Positions 27,522-37,800 of a stretch of 64,000 nucleotides of DNA are shown here, in pieces. Positions within the stretch are counted from its first letter, which is position 1, and each line of letters starts with the position of its first letter. The notes under the pieces are model-generated. The model ran no database searches and had not been told where the DNA came from. It was given only the letters and a program-made list of their open reading frames with translations. The position numbers and the translations under genes were made by a program. The stretch is from Chaunax sp. Z400 (Eukaryota; Chordata; Actinopteri; Lophiiformes; Chaunacidae): positions 10,909,471-10,973,470 of the forward strand of contig CM075183.1 of NCBI GenBank assembly GCA_037577475.1. Reading direction: 5' to 3'.

Positions 27522-27996
27522 CCAGGGGCAGAGTGACAGATAAATACACCTTTAATAACAGATCAGTGAGTCGGTACAGAGACATGCCTGCAGACCGACC
27601 AAGGGAAGCAGATTGATTAGTGTTGATCACATCTTAATCACAAGACGATATGTGCAGTGGCAGCACACCGTAGAAATCTGTTGTATTCGTTGTAGAGAGA
27701 AATTGAAATGTGTAAATCTGTCTGCCTGGATCACACAGACAGGTTAGGTCAATACTTGATTGTACAGCGCAGGTTTGCTTCATTGTTTAGCTCGGATGTT
27801 TTCATGCTTTGCCACCTTTTTCTGAGGGTTATTTTTCTACCTACATGAATCTTAAATGAATCCTCTACAAGCTATAATGTACAATGTGTATATGATACTT
27901 GCCCCTATTGCCCAGTATACTGCTGAACTGGTAAATATAAAGTTGTTTAGTCTCATCTTATTCACTTTACCTATGATATATTATATATTATGCATA

Positions 27997-28023
27997 TATC
28001 TATCTATCTATCTATCTATCTAT
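27997..28023. repeat. (TATC)n microsatellite
   Basis: About six and a half TATC units following an AT-rich stretch. Confidence 0.95.
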
Positions 28024-28385
28024 TGTGCATGACCCCTACAGCAGTAGGACCAGTGACCTGCAGACAGAGCAGGTTGCCAAACAGTGCTCAGGTTGCAGCG
28101 ATCTAGCTCAATATTGGCTGGCCAATCTTTTATTCATTTATTTTTTTACACAGGGAAAAACAGAGTGTTCAGGAGAGGTCTAAAGGTTCTTGAAGCGGAA
28201 CAATGTGACTGCCTTTCTTCAGTTGTAATAATCAGATTGTCCACTTGATGGTGCTGGGACTCTGTAACCTGAGAGGAAAAAAGGTATTTAAAGACTTAAA
28301 TATGCAATACATGCTTTTATTTATTGAAACTTAAATTATTAGCCACATGTATTTGAATTTATACTGCTGACATTAGTACAGGTTA

Positions 28386-28590
28386 GTACTAGAACACTGC
28401 GCTGCTATAGGATGCAGGGTTACTTGTGGTCCTCAGAGTATTCAACGGTAGAATGGGAGCCAGAGCCGTCAGTTATTGGTCCATCATGTAAATAATACAA
28501 TATGATTTCAGTAAACACACACATTTTAGCCTACATAAAACACACTTATATAATAGAATACACAAATCTAGTTATTGTCAGATCTACTTG
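28386..28590 (+). repeat. Unclassified repeat, copy 1 of a nearby pair
   Basis: Shares with 29913-30140, in the same orientation: GTACTAGAACACTGCGCTGC, GGATGCAGGGTTACTTGTGG, AATGGGAGCCAGAGCCGTCA, AATAATACAATATGATTTCA and GAATACACAAATCTA. Similarity is high by eye. Its core resembles a dispersed fish repeat, so this may be two insertions or one local duplication. Confidence 0.85.
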
Positions 28591-28904
28591 CCCTAAAACT
28601 TTGAGCAAAAACACACATAATTGAATATATTTTGCAAATTTTTGCCTTGTTCAAGCACATTGTGTACATCCAAAAAGCTTAGCAATAAAAATCATTTTTC
28701 ATATTTACTTAATATTAAAGTGGGATGCACAGAAATCATAATATATAAGGCACTTTTCCCCCCCAAATATGTAATACATAAAATACTTAAAAAAACCCAC
28801 ATATTTTCCTCAAAAATAAATTAAAAAAATCCATCAATTAAGTATGTTATTGCATCACAGCCAACAGTAAAACTTGACACAGACAAGTTTTTAAAAGGTA
28901 AGTG

Positions 28905-28990
28905 ACAGGACAGGGGCACCAATCAGATTTCACCTGGGGCCGGTGCCCCTCTGGCCCCGCCCCTGGATCCGCCCCTGGATCCGCCCATGG
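28905..28990. mobile_element. Possible GGGGCC/GGATCCGCC repeat fragment
   Basis: Contains GGGGCCGGTGCCCCTCTGG and two tandem CTGGATCCGCCC units, resembling a dispersed fish repeat. No ends are seen. Confidence 0.35.
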
Positions 28991-29149
28991 GTAGATTACA
29001 TGTCTGTAAATTAAATAAGGGAGACAGAAACAGTACAAATAGACCAGAAGGGAAGAAATGTGAACAAATGCTGAAAAGGGGTTGAATTTCATCCAATTGA
29101 AAAGCATTTATTATAAAATTTTATTAGTCTAACTGACCCTCACTCTGAC

Positions 29150-29372
29150 AGGGTATAAGATGACTTTATTGACTGACTTAAATAGCTGTGAAATTGTGTA
29201 AATACACACTTTATTTTATTTTATTCTACTACTCTACATTCATCTTATTTTTATTCTTGTTGTGTCTTCTACTTTACGACTGTTTCTTTTCTTATGGAGC
29301 TTCCCAGCGTAGGTTTTTCACACGATTGTACATGTGCAACCGGTGTGACAATAAACATCTTGAATCTTGAGC
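29150..29372 (+). mobile_element. LINE 3' UTR-like terminus (L2-like)
   Basis: A T-rich segment is followed by TTGTACATGTGCAACC, TGTGACAATAAACATCTTGA (AATAAA at 29350-29355) and a short TTGAATC-type tail. This layout is typical of L2-like LINE 3' ends in fish. No reverse-transcriptase coding remains. A gene 3' UTR is the alternative. Confidence 0.45.
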
Positions 29373-29519
29373 AGTATTTCATAATGTATATAAAACTGTG
29401 TGTCCACACAAATAAGCTATAGAACAGAGAGAAAAAAAATGAGAGAAACATTACATAGATTGTGTGAGCTATGTATAACCTTTGACCTTTTCATAACGTG
29501 CCTTTTCATCTCCTTCATC

Positions 29520-29905
29520 ATTGACGCAGCTTCATGGAGCTTCAGTGTGCCTGGAAATCCCTGCACACATGTGCAAACCGACAACAAATGTAAGCCAGTG
29601 ATGATCCGTGTCTGTATAGTAACGAGGTGCTATTGATTTGCGGTGACATGTGGTAAAATGGCACACTGACAGCAGTGTGTGGGGAACAGACTGGGTGCTG
29701 AGAGGCTTTCTCTCTTTCAGCTGAAGGGGAGCGCCTCATGCTGTGCTTTTCAAAGGGGTGTCAAACTGAGCCTGAATCATAAAACTGGCAGACAGTGAAT
29801 GCAACAGATGAGGACCTCTTATACTGATTGTGCTAATGTACTAGATTGACTGGAGAGGATGTGATGGGTGCAGCTGAGGAGGGTTTTTATGCACGGTATT
29901 GTCCG
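29520..29905 (+). repeat. Duplicated non-coding block, copy 1
   Basis: Matches 53735-54160 on the same strand: TATTGATTTGC, GACAGCAGTGTG, GGTGCTGAGAGGC, CAGCTGAAGGGGAGC, CTGTGCTTTTCAAAGG, AACTGAGCCTGAATCATAAA, ACTGGCAGACAGTGAA and GATGAGGACCTCTTATA, all collinear. It is an old duplicate or an unnamed repeat. Minus-strand frames starting MRRS occur in both copies, but the frames diverge through indels, so coding is not supported. Confidence 0.85.
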
Positions 29906-29912
29906 TTTATGC

Positions 29913-30140
29913 GTACTAGAACACTGCGCTGCTAGGATGCAGGGTTACTTGTGGTCCCCAGAGTATTCAACAGCAGAATGGGAGCCAGAGCCGTCAGTTA
30001 TCGGTCCATCTTGGAAATAATACAATATGATTTCAGTAAAGAGTAAGGCTCAAACTGTAAAACACACACACACCTTTTACATAAAACACACTAATACAAA
30101 GGAATACACAAATCTAATTATCGTCAGATCCACTTGTACC
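29913..30140 (+). repeat. Unclassified repeat, copy 2 of a nearby pair
   Basis: Partner of 28386-28590. It contains a 20-bp insertion (AGTAAGGCTC region) and a short CA run that copy 1 lacks or has shortened. Confidence 0.85.
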
Positions 30141-30596
30141 GTAATTCTGCAGCAATGACAAAATAAGCTCATTATTTCATACATTCACATGATGTTTTGT
30201 TGTTGTCAGCTGTCCTTTTTTTCCCTTTTCTTTCCCATTGTTTGTTTTGTTTGCACTGTTTTGCACATTTGTTCTAAACCATGCACTCTATGTAGTCCTT
30301 TGGTTTGCACATATTTGTCATAATGACATATATGTAAATATGTAGCAGCAGAAAAAAAAGTAGTGAGATGGATATTTTTCATCCCATGTAATGTTCTGTG
30401 CACTGTGGAATAAAATGGAAAATAAAGTGGAAAATGATAAATGAAAGAGAACATGTTTGCTGAACAATAGACTACAATTTATGAGGAAATAAAAATAGTC
30501 ATAGTATAAACAAATCTTGATTTAAATCTCTTTTCACTCCTCTGCAGTGTTTAACTCTGACGTCAACTTCCATTTGACCAAACAATATCTGTTCTT
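30141..30596. other. Unique AT-rich DNA
   Basis: Nothing recognised. Confidence 0.55.
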
Positions 30597-30614
30597 GGTC
30601 GCCATCTAGTGGCT
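30597..30614 (-). promoter_or_regulatory. CTCF-like motif
   Basis: The minus strand reads AGCCACTAGATGGCGACC, the same core and orientation as at 19369-19386. It lies about 0.7 kb before copy B, mirroring the other motif before copy A. Confidence 0.4.
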
Positions 30615-31069
30615 CAATGACTGAAATGCTGAAGGAACACGAGAGGAAAGAAAGAAGCGAGACGTGAACTTTACTATTACAGAACATGAATGTAGTGGAA
30701 ATGTGACAATCTTCTCATATCAGCCAACAATTATTTCTTATTATATTAAAGTTAGATATTTAATATTTAGCTGAATTATCATTATTTTCCCAATTACACA
30801 GTAATGTTTTTACACTATAAATTACACTGAAATACTGTTAAACGTTCAAATCAAGAATGGTGTTTCTGCTCTGCTTGTGAAAAACTGGAGTTCTGGACTG
30901 GAGGCAAATGGTTTGACAGATTTTATGACTTTTGACTTTACATAATCAAAAAAACCAAACCAAAAAACCAAACCCCAGACAGCTTCCTCTTTTACACTCA
31001 ACCCTTTTGACTTAAAAAAAAATCTGATACCTTCTATTTTTCATGTTACTGGCAAGATTAAATAAAGGC
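30615..31069. other. Unique AT-rich DNA
   Basis: Nothing recognised apart from a small CCAAACC-type repeat at 30950-30976. Confidence 0.55.
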
Positions 31070-31235
31070 CTGAAAAAGTGATTCAAATCCGCATCCATAA
31101 CTGAATCCGCCTAAAAAATGGAATCAACCCTCAACCAAAGGTAACATAAAATTTCACCCAAACCCCTTAACAACTTTTCATGATATCTCACGGACAAACA
31201 AACAAACAAACAAACAAACAGGCAAACATCACATA
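31070..31235 (+). mobile_element. Degraded CCGCCAAGG-type element with (AAAC)n
   Basis: Has ATCCGCATCCATAACTG, ACAACTTTTCATGATATCTC and an (ACAA)n run at 31194-31220, followed by CAAACATCACATAATCTCCT. The order matches the right half of the 40241-40588 family, strongly diverged. Confidence 0.4.
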
Positions 31236-32212
31236 ATCTCCTCCATCTCTCCAGGTGTGATGATGTTGCATCTCTACGTATTCATACCACATTTCTAAAT
31301 GATTATCTTAATGGCTCTGCAGCTGATTTTCTCCTCTGATGTATGCATCTGAAAAGAAAGACTTACATCCAGCAGATCCGGCTGTCCTTAAGACTTCTAA
31401 ATGGAGGCTTCTCTAAATAAACGTCTCCCTCTGAGAAATGATCCCAACAAATTCAGAGCCACAGTCCTTAAAGCTACACACTGGATGATTCTCTTTCTCC
31501 TCCTCCTCCTCTCGTCTGATTCCTCTCCTATGCAGGTTTGTTTTCCAGACATCAACGACTGCACCCTGCCTCCATGTCACTAATTCCATTATTGATCCCC
31601 ATTCAGTGGATCTGCGTGTTGCTGTGTGCTAATCTCCTCTGGTACAGGAAATCTACATTTCCAATATTTCCTTTAAGTTCAAAATTAAAGGCGGTGGAAC
31701 CCGAGAGCCGAGACAGAAGTCGCGCTTTAGTGATTATTTTGTAATCTCGGCAGGTTCCTGTCATTTTCTTTGAAATGGAAAAGTAGCTCTGGGTAAAATT
31801 GGGCTGGATAAAGACAATTAAAACACAAGGCAAACCCATCAAGTAGCTCCAAAGCAGAAGCTCATTCGGCTTCTCGGGGTGTCTGAGGGGGATGTCAGAG
31901 AGAGACGGCCAGCAAACCGCAGCTTCATTTAACTCCAGTGATAAAGCTGTCAGTCAAACAGAGGATTTTATTTGCACTTAATTTATAGACAGTTGCAAAC
32001 AAAGATCTTCAGGTCTGCAAGAAATGTTTTAAGAGGTTATGTGAATGAAAAGGTTTAATTCACTGACATTGACATAACGTTCACACAAGACTAGGATTCA
32101 TTTTATAAACCCACAAACTCCACGAAAGGAAAACTGAAACCTATACGAACTGGACATCACCTCAAATAAAGTACAAAAAGTCCACTTTTATGCCATTATG
32201 GTACTTTGATGC

Positions 32213-32306
32213 AGTAGTCTTAAAAAAAATCATGCAGAATTCTTATAGCTGTTTTCTTATAGCTGTTTTAAGTAGTCTTAAAACAAATCATGCAGAATTC
32301 TTATAG
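32213..32306 (+). repeat. 58-bp-period local direct repeat
   Basis: AGTAGTCTTAAA plus ATCATGCAGAATTCTTATAG occurs at 32213 and again at 32271 with few changes. Between them is a smaller CTGTTTTCTTATAG duplication. Confidence 0.9.
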
Positions 32307-32990
32307 TGGGATATTATGTTACCCCTGACAACTGCTTTCAAGGTGTCCCATAATATGTGTGGATTCACTTCCCCCGTCGTCGTTTAGGTCAAGGAAGGTC
32401 TTTTCAGATTTTATTTGCTGTCTTGCTGTTTCATTGTTGAGCAAATCTCCAAATTACTAGAAGTATGTAATAGTATTGCGACTCCTCCTTTATGACCTGC
32501 TGTCATTGTGCTGTAAAATGTGTTCATGTACCCAATTTTTTTTTAAATTTCTCATGTTCGTTTTGGGTTTAGATTCGTTTCCTGTAGACATATAATTTGG
32601 GGGTTTTCCCTTTTCATTTTTGACATTACTCCTCTTGACTGGATTATTTAAGCCATTCACGTTCCAAGATGCTACTTTAAAGTTACTGTACTCCATAACC
32701 TCTGTCATTACCGGACCTTTCCTCCCCCCACTGCTCACTTTCTCCAGGGTCTTTCTCTTGTCTTTTCTCCGCCTCCCTTTCAGGAGTTTGGGATGACTTC
32801 TTCCTCGTTGGGGAGTCTGAGCCCTTACTCTCACGACGCTGACGGACTCCAAACGTGTTGTCTGCTTCTGGAAGCTTCATTAGAATTCATTTCTTTGAAT
32901 AGGTTCATTTCTCCTTCACTGGCTGCTCCCCCCACCCATTTTTATCTTTTGGGGAAATGACTATTTGCATAAAAAGAATCCTTTAGCTCA
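32285..32990 (-). pseudogene. L1-like LINE ORF2 relic
   Basis: On the minus strand, FKVASWNVNGLNNPVKRS begins near 32681; SWNVNGL is the opening motif of the AP-like endonuclease of L1 ORF2. A frameshift later, QIICLQETNLN follows (LQET at 32576-32587), and after another frameshift FYSTMTAGHKGGVAIL, the GVAIL strand. After a deletion, VNPHILWDTLKAVVRGNII (near 32290-32370) matches the region between endonuclease and reverse transcriptase. Stops, frameshifts and a missing RT domain make it a dead fragment. The 5' part (32705-32990) is shared with 21947-22330. Confidence 0.8.
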
Positions 32991-33904
32991 CCTTGATTAA
33001 GTTTGTGGCTATCTAGGTGTGTCAAATTAAGGATATATCTAATTTTCAGGAAATGAAAATATTCCTCTGTGGTTCAGATATCTAAAATTACCAGTCAGAC
33101 AGATTAGTTCCTTTCGACCTCAGGTGACTGCAGTGAATTGGCTGCCAAACCTAATCAATGATGTCTGCCATACAGTTGGAAAGGTTTGAGGGTGGTGTCC
33201 AGTTGTGTTGACACGAGACAGGATGGATGTGCAGTCTGGATTAAGGTCCTCAAGATCCATGAATGTATTAAATGTAAACACATGCATACATGTGAGAGGT
33301 GACCTATGTGATACAGCCACAGTCTCTGAGAGGCTTGTGAATAAACCAGAGGCAGGCGGGCCGAAATGAAAGCCATGAGTCACTGAGTTCAGATCTAATG
33401 AGAGGCTGCCATGCCAAGAAGGGGCGGAGAGGAGAGGGATGAGGGGATGGAAGGATAAGAAAGCCGGACAGAGAGTCTATGAAAGGCTGTTGTTGCTGCT
33501 TAGACCAGACGAGGCCGGCGATGTACCGCATCACTGAGTAAAATGAGGGAAGATGGGGGATGGATGAGAGCCACAAATAGAAAGACGTCTATAAAAAGAC
33601 GGAGAAACAGAGAGTTGTCTAGTGGAGAGGAAGTTGGTAGAATAGAGGAGCTCAGCTGGCGGTGGCGGCCTCAATAGCTGTCCAATAGTCCTATAAAGGA
33701 AAAGATACTCAAAGATACTCACATATATGCTCATACAGTGCATTCAGCAGTAATAATCCTCTAGAGCGAGCACAATGAGCTCAGGGTTAGATTCTCTTTT
33801 CTATTACACTACAATTAGTCAACAGAGGCTGGCTTTGTTCTGAGAGGCTCCACCCAGGGAACAGTTAGTCTCATGAACATCTGCAGAGGGTATTCAAGAG
33901 ATCC

Positions 33905-34084
33905 AATAATAACAATAATAATAATAATAAATATAATAAAATAAATAAATAATAATAATAATAACAAAATAAAAATAACAACAACAGTAATAATAATAAT
34001 AATAATAAATAATAATGATAATAATAAATATAATAATAATAATACATATAATAATAATAATAATAAAAATAATAATGATAATAA

Positions 34085-34139
<55 letters not shown>

Positions 34140-34168
34140 TAATAATAAAATAATAAAATACATTAAAA
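33905..34168 (+). repeat. (AAT)n microsatellite, about 264 bp
   Basis: Mostly AAT units with occasional AAC, AAAT and GAT changes. It is absent from the homologous interval of copy A, so it arose after duplication. Minus-strand Tyr/Ile-repeat frames are artefacts. Confidence 0.98.
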
Positions 34169-35270
34169 AAAAACACTGGTGATGCCTGGCACAGATGCTT
34201 TCAAGCACAGCCCATAACAGAATCAGACACTTGAAGATAAACACTGAAATGTCCCATACTCACACGCACAGCCAGAATCCTCTGTAGCCCCTTGACCCAG
34301 GCCGACGGCCCTCTATGTTCTCTCCCCACTGTAAAGAAATATCCAGCGATAATGAAGACAGAATGAAGTGTTTGGACAGAATTACTGCTGGAATGCTGCC
34401 AGAGCCCCATCACTGTGTGTGTATATGTGGTTGAACGGAGGAGAACAATAAGTGCGTGTCAGTGCAGCCAGGCAGAGTGATGGATAAATACACCTTTAAT
34501 AACAGACCAGTGAGTCAGGACAGAGACAGGCCTGCAGCTGTTTGACTGGTAGAGGGGCGTAGAATGGATCAGGGACCAACTATCACACACACAAACACAC
34601 GGCCAGGAATTTTCCAGTGAAAGTGAAAATTTGGTTCCCACCCAACAGTGAAAAGAAAATGTTAGAAATGGTTTATGGTCTAAGCCAATCTTCTAACTAT
34701 TGGTAGATGCATAGAGACTTTCCTCTTGAATACACTCACGCTGGCAAAGTTCCAGTTTGATATCGATCCCAACATCTTCGTTACTTATCCATGAAAAATA
34801 AACTTCACACAAAGGCAAGGTACAGTAATACAGAACATGCACATCCAGTGTGTTATTGGATATAAATATGGCTCCCTTTCAAGATCATGGTGTGCATTTT
34901 GAGGTGTTTTTTAAGACTTATTCATATGGGTTTTACACCTTAATCATGTCACGACAGCTGGATCAAGTCACACAAAAAAAAGGTCCTAAATTCCCCTTAT
35001 TTTCAGTGAACAAGAAATAGCATGTTATCTGCTCTACCACCAGCGCGCCCAAGCCTTAAATCTTTTGTTAACGGTGGGTTGGAAATGAAGTAAGTGGACA
35101 CGGGTGCCTGTGCGCATTTGTGAAAATGATTAAAGAAACAAAAAGATGAAGCGAGGACTAAGTGTTCCTGTCACTGCTCATCAGGGCGGTGCTGTGTCTA
35201 CATTTCTCAGGCTGTAACAGTCGGCGTCCACTTGGTGCTGCTGGAACTCTACGGTCCCGAGGAGCTTCAG

Positions 35271-37626
35271 CAGGGAGCTGAGTGCAGCCACAGTGCCCTG
35301 CCTTAAAATTGATCACTGGACTCTATGCATTTGGACATGAAAAGTAAAGCGTCTGAAGTCATGGCTCATAATTTTCTCCATGCATGATAATATATATCTG
35401 CACACATACTGACTTGAAGGGATATGTGCTGTGTGTGAGGTGGTGGTGATGGGTGTCGATGGTGGATGGTTTATTGATGCATGTGGTTGGAAGACGTCTG
35501 TCCTAGGTGACCTCCATGGCTGAACCTGGCTACCTCTGTGCATTCCTGGGACTAACCTCTCACTCACCACAGGGGCATCAAGGTGATGATCTTAACAGAC
35601 TAACAGACTGAGGGCGAGTAAAATCCTCTCTTGCACAAAGTGGACGGAACCAGTACAAATGGAGAGGACATGTTAAAGGCTACCAGCAGGAGTCAGTCTC
35701 ATACATTTTAGGCCATCTTTGACAGGGTATGAAAATCTATATTTGTGTTTTAGAGCACACTACTGACAAATAATGAATCCGCCGTGAAATTCCTCTCAAT
35801 CATCACCGCCGTAACTACAACCACATCACAGTCGCCGCCTCCCGATCCTTCAGTGCTTGTCATCGCTAATGTCTTCGCTCTGCTGATGGCAGCTCATCTG
35901 ACGCCAGATCAGCCAATAAGTGTTGAGCTGTTTTCTCCAGTCACAGATGAAGCCCCGACCTCAAAGTCAGAATCGCTGAAGCCACAGACGACACTCCAGC
36001 CCAGCTGTGGAAACATCTTCCCTTCCAGCCCGCTATGGTTCATAAATATACATGCTCTAGTTGCTCTTTTCATATGTTAAAAACAGTCTTTGTTCCTAAG
36101 GGGTTATTTTCCTGATGTTTAAATGGGAATTATAAACTTGGAGTCAACGAGTCTAACAGAGAACACACAAAAACATTAGACAAAACTAAGCAGAATTTAA
36201 TCTATAGACATAAATGTTGTGTAAAAATATATTGCACAAATTTAACACAATTATTAACTGGTGTTGCATACATTAGTAATAGATGTTTTTTTTAATGATT
36301 TGCATAGGAGGACACAACATTTCAGGACAAATTATGTCAATAAGTGACGTAAATGTGCAGCAGCTAATCAAAAACTTCACAGTCAGGCTAACAGCTGACG
36401 TGTTCGCTGAAGCTCTGCATAGCGTTAAGCGAAAAAAAAAAGTTTGACTTTGCTTCTTGCAATCGCTAACCGTAAATGTTTTTCAAAGTGTTACATGCTA
36501 GAATCCATAACCATTGCACATAAATCTCCATACGGCCGAACATTTCACCAATGCAACAACACAGTTATCAACCAGCTACTTACACAAAGTACAAAGGTGA
36601 CAGCTACTAGAGTAATTTGGGTGTTCTGAATGCACATTAATAGAATAATGCTAGTATTTCTAGTGAGAGTAGCTATGTTGTTAGTCGGTAAGGTGTCTGA
36701 ACCACTGGGTGACCACGTCTGTATTGAAGCTTAATGACAAAGCTAATCAAGTGCATAATACATAGTAAATTATGCACATGCCAAGACTTGTTGCATCTGC
36801 ATTGGCACCAAGCAATGAGGAAGTGGCCCTTTAGCAGGATCAGACACTGGTGAGTGGTTTTAGTGGGACGATCAAACCCCATGTTGGTCAGCGTTAGTAT
36901 GCCGACTTATAATTCATTGAGTTGGTATAGAGTGTTGGTAAAATAATTCATTTAGAATCACTGTTCTATTTAAAAATACAGTGAGGTAAGAGCGATGGAT
37001 GAGTTGATTCTAACAGTGGTAGCAGCTGGCAGTGTGCCACTCGCACCCAGGTTGTTGTGAGTGTTGTGAATTGAAGGCAAAGAAGAGGGCGGTCACGGCA
37101 GGGTGAAAATGAAGCAAAAGAAAGACAATAAAAATCGACTTCCCTAAACACACAAATAACTTGATGTATAACAGTGACATTTCCCTAGTTACAGAGAGGC
37201 GTGTCTGGAAAGCAACAAACCATAGAAACTGAAAGTCAGGCCTCCGCCGGTGTAATAAATAGCTGTAAATCATGCCGATGAGCATGAGAGAGCAGGGGGA
37301 CAGTGGGTCGATACACAGAGTTAAAGATGAATCTGAATAAGCCAAATCAATCAAATATTCATTGAGTACTTCGTGCATTTTGTCAAGCATAAATGACACT
37401 TGAGCCTAAGAGAAAAAGTGCACTGTTTGGTTCGTGACGCCCTCCTCTATCGTGGCCTTGGTAATGGGAGGCAGTCCCTGGGTCAGAGATATAGAGTAGA
37501 GGCCTCTGCTAGCTGTAGCAGGGCTACGGTGGGGTGGACCTCAGGGGACGGAACAACGATCAGAGGACTCCACAACCCAGAGAGAAGGCAGAGGAAGCGG
37601 AAATGGAGAGAGAACACGGTGAAACT
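35271..37626. other. Unique non-coding DNA
   Basis: About 2.3 kb with no supported gene or repeat. The open frame at 35784-36080 has no recognisable domain or splice context. Confidence 0.55.
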
Positions 37627-37800
37627 CAGGGGCCGTTTGCACGACGACCGTTTCACCCAAACACTGAAACCTTTTGTTGCATTTTGGTCGTCCGTTTATA
37701 CAAGAACGGCGTTTTCGGGGACTGAAACCGCAAACTTTTGAAAACGGGCTTCACCACCCTATCGGTGTCGTGTAAATGGGCAAAACGCAACATGCCTATT
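37627..37800 (+). mobile_element. hAT-like MITE, partial
   Basis: Begins CAGGGGCCGTTTGCACGACG, a typical teleost hAT-like terminus. It continues with ACCGTTT, GTCCGTTTATAC, CAAACTTTTGAAAACGGG, GTCGTGTAAATGGGCAAAAC and ACATGCCTATTGG. Collinear with the inverted copy at 9511-9699. The right terminus and target-site duplication were not found. Confidence 0.65.

Larger units (their letters stand above)
20500..28280 (+). repeat. Segmental duplication, copy A
   Basis: At least five blocks recur in the same order and orientation in copy B. Block 1: 20790-20935 and 21030-21140 match 31510-31625 and 31755-31880 (shared ATGCAGGTTT, AATTCCATTAT, AAACCCATCAAG). Block 2: 21947-22330 matches 32705-33030. 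Block 3: 26890-27035 matches 33325-33455. Block 4: 27340-27620 matches 34275-34560 (shared TCCAGCGATAATGAAG, AATACACCTTTAATAACAGA). Block 5: 28215-28280 matches 35200-35265. Spacing between blocks 1 and 2 and between 4 and 5 is nearly equal in both copies. Copy A gained about 4 kb of transposons between blocks 2 and 3. Confidence 0.75.
31310..35270 (+). repeat. Segmental duplication, copy B
   Basis: Shorter partner of 20500-28280 and collinear with it; block positions are listed there. The five blocks sit within 4 kb because copy B lacks the transposon insertions found in copy A. It gained an AAT array (33905-34168) between blocks 3 and 4. Divergence is visible by eye, so the event is old. 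No exon is recognised in any block; some may be conserved non-coding DNA. Confidence 0.75.
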
